12,940 nucleotides of DNA, from positions 1-12,940 of the forward strand of contig NZ_DASVTO010000110.1 in assembly GCF_036387535.1 (NCBI RefSeq). Reading direction: 5' to 3'. This document shows positions 1 through 7,298 of this stretch, one piece after another. The notes below the pieces were generated by a model. It was not told the DNA's origin. It searched no databases and worked only from the letters and a program-made list of their open reading frames with translations. This DNA comes from Sphingomonas_R sp036387535 (GTDB lineage: Bacteria > Pseudomonadota > Alphaproteobacteria > Sphingomonadales > Sphingomonadaceae). The position numbers and the translations under genes were made by a program. Position 1 is the first letter of the stretch, and each line of letters starts with the position of its first letter.

Positions 1-755
1 AAATCCTGCGACGGCGTGAACAGCAGCTGGGTGCGTATGAAGAAGCGGTTGCGATCATTGTAATCGGTCTTGTTGATGACGTCGTGATAGAAACCGTCGC
101 GCTTGCCGAACACGCTGTCGACGCGAAACGCGATCAGATCCTTGACGACGGGGCCGGTCAGCGCACCGGCCAGCCGCACCGCGTGATAATTGCCGTAGCT
201 CGCCTCGCCGTAACCGCCGAACTTGAACTCCGGCACCTTGGTATAGATGCTGATCGCGCCGGCGGATGAATTGCGGCCCGACAGCGTACCCTGCGGCCCG
301 CGCAGCACCTCGATGCGTTCGACTTCGCCCAGATCGTTCAGGCCGGATCCGGTGCGGCTGCGGTAGATGCCGTCGATAAACACCGCGACCGAGCTTTCCA
401 GGCCGGGGTTGTCGCCAACCGTGCCAATCCCGCGCACGCGGGCCGTGGCATTGGCTTCGGACCCGGTGGACGACACCAGCAGCGACGGCGCAAGTTGCGT
501 CATCTGCCGGATATCGGTCGCACCGGAATTGCGCAGCGCGGCCGTGCCGAACGCGGTGACGGCGATCGGCACGGCGGACAGGCGTTCGGACCGCCGCGTT
601 GCGGTCACCACGATATCGGACGTGTTGCTCGGCAATGCCGCAGCCGCGGCCGCGGCGGCACCGCTTGGCTGAACGCTTCGCAGATCCTGTGCCATCGCGG
701 GCGATGCCGCCAAGATGGAAGCTGCGGCGGACAACAGACAGGCTTTTTTGCGCAC
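1..755 (-). CDS. TonB-dependent outer-membrane receptor, N-terminal part (runs off the window)
   Basis: Outer-membrane transporter that takes up a ligand using energy from TonB/ExbBD; the substrate cannot be read from this part. The 251 visible codons start at a GTG (753-755) with a GAGAGG ribosome binding site six bases upstream. Residues 1-22 form a signal peptide (basic MRKKA start, hydrophobic core, likely cleavage after AMA). A run of seven alanines (33-39) follows, then a TonB box (DIVVTATRR, 46-54), then the plug domain with the VAVFIDGIYRSR stretch near 122-133 and the GPQGTL-GRNSSAGAI signature at 152-167. The first barrel strands begin near 178, and the rest of the barrel lies left of position 1. 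The start must be GTG because no suitable ATG precedes the signal peptide. The leader carries a hairpin over the ribosome binding site and an 11-bp word also found upstream of the GH16 gene; both are listed separately. Family assignment is secure; substrate is unknown. Confidence 0.9.
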   Translation of the reverse strand, partial: MRKKACLLSAAASILAASPAMAQDLRSVQPSGAAAAAAAALPSNTSDIVVTATRRSERLSAVPIAVTAFGTAALRNSGATDIRQMTQLAPSLLVSSTGSEANATARVRGIGTVGDNPGLESSVAVFIDGIYRSRTGSGLNDLGEVERIEVLRGPQGTLSGRNSSAGAISIYTKVPEFKFGGYGEASYGNYHAVRLAGALTGPVVKDLIAFRVDSVFGKRDGFYHDVINKTDYNDRNRFFIRTQLLFTPSQD

Positions 756-761
756 GCCGTA

Positions 762-789
762 CCTCTCGGATGATTCAATAAACGAGAGG
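762..789 (-). promoter_or_regulatory. Leader hairpin covering the TonB-receptor ribosome binding site
   Basis: A perfect 7-bp inverted repeat, CCTCTCG (762-768) and CGAGAGG (783-789), has a 14-base AT-rich loop. In the receptor mRNA the 3' arm contains the GAGAGG ribosome binding site, six bases before the GTG start. Folding would hide the site and reduce translation. The pairing is seen directly; a regulatory role (temperature, small RNA or protein) is inference. Confidence 0.45.
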
Positions 790-814
790 CTTGCTATGTG
801 CGGATAAGAATACT

Positions 815-825
815 GATCCGTTAAC
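815..825 (-). promoter_or_regulatory. Candidate operator GTTAACGGATC upstream of the TonB receptor
   Basis: On the minus strand GTTAACGGATC lies about 60 bp upstream of the receptor start, in the 186-bp gap between the receptor and the aldo/keto reductase gene. The same 11 bases in the same orientation lie 42 bp upstream of the GH16 gene (6762-6772). No convincing -35/-10 pair could be assigned around it. The identity is seen; a shared regulator is inference. Confidence 0.3.
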
Positions 826-941
826 GATGATCCGGTTCATGTCCCGTTCGGCCGAAAACCACCGTGTGTCCGGGAATAGGGCGCTGAAACGGATGCTCCT
901 ACCCCGCGGACGCACAGATGACTGCGAGCCGACGCGTGGGG

Positions 942-2051
<1,110 letters not shown>

Positions 2052-2130
2052 TGGCGGATTTCCTCGCACAAGGTTGCTGTCGCGGTCCCCATCAGAATGA
2101 CCCAGCCGCCGGTCGGTTGCGTCCCGGTGG

Positions 2131-2373
2131 TCAATCCGTCCGATCGGATCGTCGGGTGGTCCAGCGTTCACCCAGCTCGACCGGATCGGTGACATGGGGG
2201 CCCAGCACCAGCAGCGCACTGCCGCTGCTGACGCCGAAAAACGCCAGAGCCGCCAAGCCGATCGCGATCCATCCCGGTGTCAGGGTGGGCAGCAGCCGCA
2301 GCAGCGCCGCGCCCACGACGATCAGCAACAGGCCACCGACCCGCAGCATGCCCTGCACGATCCGTTGTCGCAT
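2131..2373 (-). CDS. Small two-helix membrane protein of unknown function
   Basis: An 80-residue protein I cannot assign to a named family. The start at 2373 has a strong AGGAG site six bases upstream. Residues 1-9 are basic (MRQRIVQGM). Two hydrophobic segments at about 10-29 and 35-58 are joined by a short LPTLTP turn, and a charged tail of about 20 residues (VELGERWTTRRSDRTD) follows. The layout is a hairpin in the inner membrane with N- and C-termini on the same side, cytoplasmic by the positive-inside rule. It precedes the aldo/keto reductase by 79 bp on the same strand, so the two may share a transcript. The good ribosome binding site and the hydrophobic pattern support a real gene rather than a shadow reading frame. 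Confidence 0.65.
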   Translation of the reverse strand: MRQRIVQGMLRVGGLLLIVVGAALLRLLPTLTPGWIAIGLAALAFFGVSSGSALLVLGPHVTDPVELGERWTTRRSDRTD

Positions 2374-2400
2374 CCACCGCTCCTTCCGCGCGCCGCGCGC

Positions 2401-2420
2401 GCCCGCCCGCCCGCCCGCCG
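2401..2420. repeat. CCCG tetranucleotide tract upstream of the small membrane protein gene
   Basis: About four and a half copies of CCCG directly follow a CG-alternating stretch. The tract lies in the 249-bp divergent gap, roughly 30-50 bp upstream of the membrane-protein start. The rest of the gap (2421-2622) is non-coding; I see a partial inverted GCCGG/CCGGC pair near 2535-2552 and no clear promoter for either side. Confidence 0.5.
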
Positions 2421-2622
2421 AGATGGCGGCCCGTCGAATCCGCGATTAGGCCGCCGGCGCGTGAAGTTGCGAGGGTAAGAACATGCCTCCCGCATATGTT
2501 TGCCATAGCGTTGGCGATGGGTCCGGGATTATGGCCGGAGGCGACGCCGGCATGTCCGCCGCAGGATCGGAGAACCGTACCATGCCCATGTCCGGACACC
2601 CCGCCCCGGTCGGCGGACCCGC

Positions 2623-3828
2623 ATGAGCGGACGTGGCAAGGGTCCGCTTGCCGGCGTTCGCGTCCTCGATCTCACCAGCGTGCTGATGGGCCCCTATGCG
2701 ACGCAGATCTTTGCGGATCTCGGCGCGGACGTCATCAAGATCGAAAGCCCGGACGGCGACACCATTCGCCCGCTGCCCCCCGGTCATGACAGCATGCGCG
2801 GCGGCATGTTCCTGAACGTCAACCGCGGCAAGCGCAGCCTGGTGCTCGACCTGAAACAACCGGCCGCGCGCGACACGCTGCTGAAACTCGCGGAAACCGC
2901 CGACGTCTTCGTCCATTCGATGCGTGCGCAGGCGATCGCCCGGCTGGGGCTGGACTATTCGGCGGTGAAGGCGGCCAATCCCAGGATCGTCTATGCCAAT
3001 CTGTACGGCTTCGCCCGTGACGGGCCCTATCGGGACTACCCAGCCTATGACGATATCGTGCAGGCCGCATCCGGCCTCGTCGACCTCCAGGCACGGCTCT
3101 CGGGCGGTACCCCCACCTACATCGCCACCGTAATCGCCGACAAGGTCGCGGGGCTGACCGGCGCCTATGCCATCGCCGCCGCGCTGTTCGCGCGCGAACG
3201 GACGGGGCTCGGCCAGGAACTGGAAATCCCGATGTTCGAAACCATGGTGTCATTCACGATGATCGAACATGTCGGCGGCGCGCTGTTCGATCCCGCAATC
3301 GGGCCACCCGTCTATCCGCGCGTCACGTCGGAAGCGCGCCGGCCCTATGCCACCTGCGACGGGCATGTCGGGGTGATGATCTATAATGACAAGCAATGGC
3401 GCGCCTTCTTCCACGCGATCGGTGATCCCGACTGGTCGCGCAGTCCGATCTTCGCAACGATGCGCAGCCGCGCCGACAATATCACGGCTTGCCTGGCGCA
3501 GGTCGCGGCCGTGCTGGAAACGCGCACCACCGCCGAATGGCTGGCACTGTTCCGCGAAGCCCAGCTTCCGGCGATGGCGATCGCCAGCACGGAGGACCTG
3601 CTGCACGATCCGCATCTTGTCGATACCGGCTTCTGGCAATCTCGCGATACCGATGCCGGCCCGCTCCGTTTCCCCGGCATCCCGACCCGCTTTTCCGAAA
3701 CGCCCGGCGCCATCGGCGATCCCGGCCCCGCGCTCGGTGCCGACAGCCGCGCGATCCTGTCGGACCATGGCTTCGATGCCGCTGCCATCGACGCGCTCAT
3801 CGCCGCGGGGGCGGTGCGCACATCCTGA
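2623..3828 (+). CDS. CaiB/BaiF family (family III) CoA-transferase
   Basis: Moves CoA between two carboxylic acids through an aspartyl-CoA thioester; family members act in oxalate, carnitine, bile-acid and aromatic metabolism, and related enzymes racemise 2-methylacyl-CoA. The 401-residue length is normal. The N-terminus has the CoA-binding fold signature GPLAGVRVLDLTSVLMGPYATQ (7-28) and FADLGADVIKIE (30-41), then NRGKRSLVLDLK (67-78), the GPYRDYPAYDDIVQAASGL segment (134-152), and the catalytic aspartate in IADKVAGLTGAYA at Asp173 (aligned with Asp169 of CaiB and of formyl-CoA transferase). The small domain follows to the end. The start ATG is weakly served by a GGCGGA site. The substrate is not predictable: the next genes are dapB and nth, not a catabolic cluster, and the liu-type operon is 3 kb away on the other strand. 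Confidence 0.92.
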   Translation: MSGRGKGPLAGVRVLDLTSVLMGPYATQIFADLGADVIKIESPDGDTIRPLPPGHDSMRGGMFLNVNRGKRSLVLDLKQPAARDTLLKLAETADVFVHSMRAQAIARLGLDYSAVKAANPRIVYANLYGFARDGPYRDYPAYDDIVQAASGLVDLQARLSGGTPTYIATVIADKVAGLTGAYAIAAALFARERTGLGQELEIPMFETMVSFTMIEHVGGALFDPAIGPPVYPRVTSEARRPYATCDGHVGVMIYNDKQWRAFFHAIGDPDWSRSPIFATMRSRADNITACLAQVAAVLETRTTAEWLALFREAQLPAMAIASTEDLLHDPHLVDTGFWQSRDTDAGPLRFPGIPTRFSETPGAIGDPGPALGADSRAILSDHGFDAAAIDALIAAGAVRTS

Positions 3829-3830
3829 AC

Positions 3831-3856
3831 AACAGGCCTGTTCCTGCATCCTGCAT
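3831..3856. repeat. 12-bp palindrome and 7-bp tandem repeat before dapB
   Basis: The short gap after the CoA-transferase gene holds a perfect palindrome AACAGGCCTGTT (3831-3842), directly followed by two head-to-tail copies of CCTGCAT (3843-3849, 3850-3856). It could be a protein-binding site ahead of dapB. With no loop at its centre and no T-run after a stable stem, it is a poor terminator candidate. Confidence 0.35.
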
Positions 3857-3874
3857 TTTGGCATGAGCCGATCC

Positions 3875-4639
3875 ATGTCCAGCCAGAACCCCGCCCCCGC
3901 CCCCCGCATCGGCCTGTTCGGTGCCGGCGGACGCATGGGCCGGGCGATCATGACCGCGGCGGATGCGGTGCCACTGGTGCTGGCCGGCGGCATCGGGCGG
4001 GCCGGTGCGGTTCTGGGCCGCTATCCCGACGCGTCCGCACTCGCCGGCGGCTGTGATGTCCTGATCGACTTCTCGACTCCGGATGCGCTCGCCCGCCACC
4101 TCGCAGCCGCTCACGCCGCCGGCACCGCGATCGTCATCGGCACCACCGGGTTGCGCGACGATCAGCATGCGGCGATCGACGCCGCTGCGCGTGACATACC
4201 CGTCCTTCAGGCGGCCAACACCGCACTTGGCGTCACCATCCTCGCCCACCTCGTCCGCGAAGCCGCGACCCGGCTCGGTCCCGATTGGGATATCGAGATT
4301 GTCGAGATGCACCACCGGCACAAGCGCGATGCGCCGTCCGGCACCGCGCTGCTGCTTGGAGCGGCGGCAGCGGAGGGGCGCGGCGCGGCGCTGGCGGATC
4401 TCGGCCGCACCAGTCGGATCGGCGCGCGCGAACCCGGCACGATCGGCTTTGCCGCGCTCCGCGGCGGGTCGGTCGCCGGCGATCATCAGGTCGTCTTCGC
4501 CACGGAGGGCGAACGGATCGAAATTGGCCACCGCGCCGAAGATCGCGGGATCTTCGCGCGCGGGGCCCTCCGCGCGGCGCTCTGGCTCGCGGGGCGCCCT
4601 GCCGGTCGCTACACCATGACCGACATCTTCGGCGCCTGA
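3875..4639 (+). CDS. dapB: 4-hydroxy-tetrahydrodipicolinate reductase
   Basis: Reduces 4-hydroxy-tetrahydrodipicolinate with NAD(P)H in the diaminopimelate/lysine pathway, in the cytoplasm. The 254-residue product has the dinucleotide-binding loop GAGGRMGR (16-23), VLIDFSTPDA (62-71), VIGTTG (87-92), the catalytic EMHHRHKRDAPSGTA motif (144-158; His146 and Lys150 correspond to E. coli His159 and Lys163), and the C-terminal RGGSVAGDHQVVF...GERIEIGHRAEDRGIFARGAL tetramer region. The segment usually written ANFS-GV reads ANTALGV (114-120), an uncommon variant. Start choice: 3875 has a GAG seven bases upstream; an in-frame ATG at 3863 has no visible site but would add only four residues. The stop is 3 bp before the nth start, so the two genes are probably translationally coupled. 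Confidence 0.93.
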   Translation: MSSQNPAPAPRIGLFGAGGRMGRAIMTAADAVPLVLAGGIGRAGAVLGRYPDASALAGGCDVLIDFSTPDALARHLAAAHAAGTAIVIGTTGLRDDQHAAIDAAARDIPVLQAANTALGVTILAHLVREAATRLGPDWDIEIVEMHHRHKRDAPSGTALLLGAAAAEGRGAALADLGRTSRIGAREPGTIGFAALRGGSVAGDHQVVFATEGERIEIGHRAEDRGIFARGALRAALWLAGRPAGRYTMTDIFGA

Positions 4640-4642
4640 CCG

Positions 4643-5323
4643 ATGCGCCCGATGCCGCGCGCGGACGTCTTCGAATTCTACCGCAGGCTGGCGGAGGCCA
4701 ACCCGGCGCCGCAGACCGAACTGGCCTACACCAACCCCTACACGTTGCTGGTCGCGGTCGTGCTGTCGGCGCAGGCGACGGACGTCGGCGTCAATCGCGC
4801 CACCCGCGCGCTGTTTGCGGTGGCCGACACCCCCGCGGCCATGGTCGCGCTGGGTGAGCCCGCGCTCAAGGACCATATCAAGACGATCGGCCTGTTCAAC
4901 ACCAAGGCGAAGAACGTCATCGCCTTGTCGGAGCAACTGCTCGCCGACCATGACGGCCAGGTTCCGGCCGATCGCGCCGCGCTGGAGGCACTGCCCGGCG
5001 TCGGGCGCAAGACCGCCAATGTCGTGCTGAACATCGCCTTCGGGCAGGAAACGATCGCGGTGGATACCCACATCTTCCGCGTCGGCAACCGCACCGGCCT
5101 GGCGATCGGAAAGGATGTCGTCGCGGTGGAACGCCGGCTGGACCGGATCACCCCCGCGCCGTTCCGCCTGCATGCGCATCATTGGCTGATCCTGCACGGC
5201 CGCTATGTCTGCAAGGCGCGAACGCCCGAATGCTGGCGCTGTCCGGTCGCCGATCTCTGCCGCTATACCGCCAAGACATTGCCGCCCAAGTCGGCGGCAC
5301 CGGCTGCCACACTCATGCGTTGA
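4643..5323 (+). CDS. nth: Endonuclease III, base-excision-repair DNA glycosylase/AP lyase
   Basis: Bifunctional glycosylase that removes oxidised pyrimidines and cuts the abasic site. The 226-residue protein has the full family layout: LSAQATD (41-47), the helix-hairpin-helix LPGVGRKTANVVL (117-129) with the Schiff-base lysine Lys123, the catalytic aspartate Asp141 in VDTHIFRVGNRTGL, and a C-terminal [4Fe-4S] cluster with the exact C-X6-C-X2-C-X5-C spacing (Cys190, 197, 200, 206). The first ATG is three bases after the dapB stop; a second in-frame ATG three codons on is also possible. All key residues are present, so the protein should be active. Confidence 0.97.
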   Translation: MRPMPRADVFEFYRRLAEANPAPQTELAYTNPYTLLVAVVLSAQATDVGVNRATRALFAVADTPAAMVALGEPALKDHIKTIGLFNTKAKNVIALSEQLLADHDGQVPADRAALEALPGVGRKTANVVLNIAFGQETIAVDTHIFRVGNRTGLAIGKDVVAVERRLDRITPAPFRLHAHHWLILHGRYVCKARTPECWRCPVADLCRYTAKTLPPKSAAPAATLMR

Positions 5324-5353
5324 TCCCGTCCAACGTCTCGAAGGTCCGCCGCC

Positions 5354-5716
5354 ATGCGCCGTTTCGCCCCGCTGTTCCTGTGCCTTGTGGCCGCCGCGCC
5401 CGCCCGCCCGGTGCCGGTGCCGGTGCCGGCCGGGCCCGCTGTGTCCTGCATATCGCCCAGCCGCATCCGCGAAACCCGGGTTCGCGACGATCGCACCATC
5501 GATTTCGTGATGCAGGGCGGCAAGACCTTCCGCAACACCCTGCCGCATGCCTGCCCGGAACTCGGCTTTGAACGTGCGTTCGGCTATGATCTCAGCATCG
5601 ATCGGCTCTGTTCGGTCGACATTATCACCGTCGTCCGCAACGGTGGCCCGCCGGGCGCCATGCGCGGCACCTCCTGCGGGCTCGGCACCTTCCAGCCGCT
5701 CGCCCCCGCGAAATAG
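5354..5716 (+). CDS. Small exported protein with four conserved-looking cysteines, unknown function
   Basis: A 120-residue protein starting 30 bp after nth, with an AAGG ribosome binding site ten bases before the ATG. Residues 1-15 (MRRFAPLFLCLVAAA) look like a signal peptide, followed by a Pro-Val repeat (19-26) encoded by three exact GTGCCG units at 5411-5428. The remainder (about 30-115) has Cys32, Cys67, Cys86 and Cys108, enough for two disulfides in the periplasm, and the pattern ISPSRIRETRVRDDRTIDFVMQ, LPHACPELGF, LCSVDIITVV and SCGLGTF. It recalls small periplasmic proteins common in sphingomonads (possibly the DUF6491 group, which I cannot confirm). Function is unknown. It may be the last gene of the dapB-nth transcript. 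Confidence 0.7.
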   Translation: MRRFAPLFLCLVAAAPARPVPVPVPAGPAVSCISPSRIRETRVRDDRTIDFVMQGGKTFRNTLPHACPELGFERAFGYDLSIDRLCSVDIITVVRNGGPPGAMRGTSCGLGTFQPLAPAK

Positions 5717-5759
5717 GGTCTATCCCCCCGCCCGACGCTTTGCTAAGCGCATCCCGAAT

Positions 5760-5836
5760 GCACCGGTAGCTCAGCTGGATAGAGCACTGCCCTCCGAAGG
5801 CAGGGGTCAGGGGTTCGAATCCCTTCCGGTGCACCA
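5760..5836 (+). tRNA. tRNA-Arg (anticodon CCG), CCA encoded
   Basis: A complete cloverleaf. The acceptor stem GCACCGG (5760-5766) pairs perfectly with CCGGTGC (5826-5832), followed by A and an encoded CCA. The D stem is GCTC/GAGC, the anticodon stem CTGCC/GGCAG has loop CTCCGAA (5792-5798) with anticodon CCG at 5794-5796, the variable loop has five bases, and the T arm carries TTCGAAT. It reads CGG codons, frequent in this GC-rich genome. A short hairpin, CGCTT-TGCT-AAGCG (5736-5749), lies just upstream. Only five bases separate the tRNA from the stop of the convergent GH16 gene. Confidence 0.97.
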
Positions 5837-5841
5837 GATCT

Positions 5842-6720
5842 TCAATATCCCTTCCAGACACGCACATAATCCACCTGCAACTTCTGCGGGTCGGCGGTGT
5901 TCGCGGTGGGTACGGCGCCCCAGCCACCCATGGCCAGGTTCAGGATCGGATAGAATTCCTGGTTGAGGTCGCTTGGCGCCGGCAGGCGGCAGGTGACCTT
6001 GCCGTCCAGGTAGAAGACCGCCGTCGTCATGTTCCAGTAAAAGCCATAACGGTGGTAGCCTCGCCCGTTTCGGGGGATCGGCGCACGACACCCGCGCGCG
6101 CCATATCCCGGTTGTTTGCTGTGAATGGTCATCACCGCCATCGGTATGCCGTTCTCGATCCGCATCTCGACGATGTCGATTTCGGGCGGCCATCCCCACG
6201 TCTTCGGCAACAGCCAGAAAGCCGGCCAGGACTCCTTGGTCGGCGTCCACTGAAGCGAAGCCTCGATATAGCCGTGCCTGAACGTGCTCGCGCGGCCGGC
6301 GCTGCCCTTGATCATCGCGCTCGCCCAATCCGCTTTCCCGACTGCGGCGGCGGTCGCCGCCGTCACCTGCTCTTCGGCGGCCTTGGTCAGAATGCGACTC
6401 CGGGTCGCCGCATCCATGCGGCGGGCCAGGAAGAGCGCCGTGCCGCCGGTGTTCATCTGTGCCTGTGTGGCCAGGGTATCCTTCCCGAGATAGGGTCCGT
6501 CGACATAGATCTGGCGTTCACCGGTCCCGATGAGAAACCGATTGGCGATCGTGTTGGGCCAGGGCGAATACCCGCGGTCCCAATCATTGGCATTGAGCCC
6601 GGTCGTGAACTCGTCCGACCAGGATGGCGGCGTCTGTACGATCTTGGCAACGGGCGTGGTCTGCGACACGGCCATGGTCGCGCTCGCAACCGCAAGCGTG
6701 CCCATCATCAAACGGTGCAT
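5842..6720 (-). CDS. Secreted glycoside hydrolase family 16 (laminarinase-like)
   Basis: Retaining endo-acting beta-glycan hydrolase, probably periplasmic or secreted. The start at 6720 has an AGGA site seven bases upstream. The 292-residue protein has a signal peptide (about 1-19), SWSDEFTTGLNANDW (33-47), HGYIEASLQW (149-158), SWPAFWLLP (164-172) and the catalytic motif E180-I-D182-I-V-E185. E180 is the predicted nucleophile and E185 the acid/base. The six-residue ExDxxE form (with beta-bulge) is typical of the laminarinase/agarase branch rather than lichenases. The end, NLAMGGWG...LQVDYVRVWK (261-290), closes the jelly roll. Residues about 101-133 form an Ala-rich, probably helical insert between two strands. 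Exact substrate (laminarin, other beta-1,3-glucan, or another polymer) is not readable. The gene stands alone, between maoC and the tRNA. Confidence 0.88.
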   Translation of the reverse strand: MHRLMMGTLAVASATMAVSQTTPVAKIVQTPPSWSDEFTTGLNANDWDRGYSPWPNTIANRFLIGTGERQIYVDGPYLGKDTLATQAQMNTGGTALFLARRMDAATRSRILTKAAEEQVTAATAAAVGKADWASAMIKGSAGRASTFRHGYIEASLQWTPTKESWPAFWLLPKTWGWPPEIDIVEMRIENGIPMAVMTIHSKQPGYGARGCRAPIPRNGRGYHRYGFYWNMTTAVFYLDGKVTCRLPAPSDLNQEFYPILNLAMGGWGAVPTANTADPQKLQVDYVRVWKGY

Positions 6721-6802
6721 GGATCGATCCTTTCAGCATCGAACCCCACCGATTCGATATCGATCCGTTAACAACCTGTTTTAATTACATAAAGATTAAT
6801 CG
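6721..6802 (-). promoter_or_regulatory. AT-rich upstream region of the GH16 gene with candidate operators
   Basis: This 82-bp gap between the MaoC gene stop and the GH16 start is far more AT-rich than its surroundings, as expected of a promoter. It holds a 10-bp palindrome TCGATATCGA (6754-6763) and, overlapping it, GTTAACGGATC on the minus strand (6762-6772), identical to a word upstream of the TonB receptor. A second GTTAACG overlaps the MaoC stop 35 bp further upstream. The sites are seen; GH16 having its own regulated promoter is inference. Confidence 0.4.
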
Positions 6803-7297
6803 TTAACCGGGTGCACGTTGCTGGCCTGCCGCCGGCCGGGGCGATCCCGCTGGTGCGCGAGCCAACAACGCCGTCCGCAGGCACCGGCAAACCACCTCAT
6901 CCCGCTGGTTGATCAGCGTGTGCGAAAAGGTGACGATCCCGGCGTCGGGGCGGGACCGGCTGTCCTTCAACTCCACGACGTCGGTCTCGGCGCGCATCGT
7001 GTCGCCCAGAAACACCGGCTTTGGCATCACCAACTTGTCATAGCCCAGATTGGCGACCAGCGTGCCCAGCGTGGTCTCGCCCACCGACAGCCCGATCATC
7101 AGCGCGAAGGTGAAAGTGCCGTTGACCAGGATACGACCGAACTCGCTCGCCCGCGCCGCCTCCGCGTCGATGTGCAACGGCTGTGGATTATGCGTCATCG
7201 TCGAGAACAGGAGATTGTCGGTCTCCGTCACCGTCCGGCGAATCTCGTGCGTGATCCGGTCGCCGATCCGCCACTCGCCGTAAAACCGCCCCGCCAT
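6803..7297 (-). CDS. MaoC-family (hot-dog fold) acyl-CoA hydratase-like protein
   Basis: A 164-residue hot-dog-fold protein of the MaoC dehydratase/hydratase family. The ATG at 7297 comes one base after the stop of the biotin-subunit gene (TGAGATG), so translation is probably coupled; a TTG at 7315 is a less likely start. The hot-dog signature region reads FSTMTHNPQPLHIDAEAA (31-48), followed by FGRILVNGTFTFALMIGLSVGETTLGT (53-79). In classical (R)-hydratases the active-site Asp and His sit in a GDxNPxH motif; here the His is kept (His42) but Asn37 takes the Asp position, which I recall as typical of one MaoC subgroup. The last 18 residues are a low-complexity Pro/Ala/Gly tail. Its place at the end of the liu-type operon suggests hydration of an enoyl-CoA from leucine breakdown, but this is inference. 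Confidence 0.85.
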   Translation of the reverse strand: MAGRFYGEWRIGDRITHEIRRTVTETDNLLFSTMTHNPQPLHIDAEAARASEFGRILVNGTFTFALMIGLSVGETTLGTLVANLGYDKLVMPKPVFLGDTMRAETDVVELKDSRSRPDAGIVTFSHTLINQRDEVVCRCLRTALLARAPAGSPRPAAGQQRAPG

Positions 7298-7298
7298 C

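Noticed and set aside
367..773. Overlapping plus-strand open frames near the left edge
   Set aside because: The minus strand here encodes the signal peptide, TonB box and plug of a TonB receptor starting at a GTG.
3220..3260. A Glu in the ELEIPMFETM segment of the CoA-transferase, first suspected to be a replaced catalytic Asp
   Set aside because: The catalytic Asp of the family lies earlier, in the IADKVAGLTG segment (Asp173), matching CaiB Asp169; it is present, so the enzyme is not missing its key residue.
3831..3859. Possible rho-independent terminator after the CoA-transferase gene
   Set aside because: The palindrome AACAGGCCTGTT has no loop and the short T run is 15 bases away, so it does not form a normal terminator.
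3797..5548. 583-codon open frame on the minus strand across dapB, nth and the exported protein gene
   Set aside because: It lies antisense to genes with complete, recognisable catalytic motifs. Long stop-free antisense frames are expected at this GC content, and the translation has no family resemblance.
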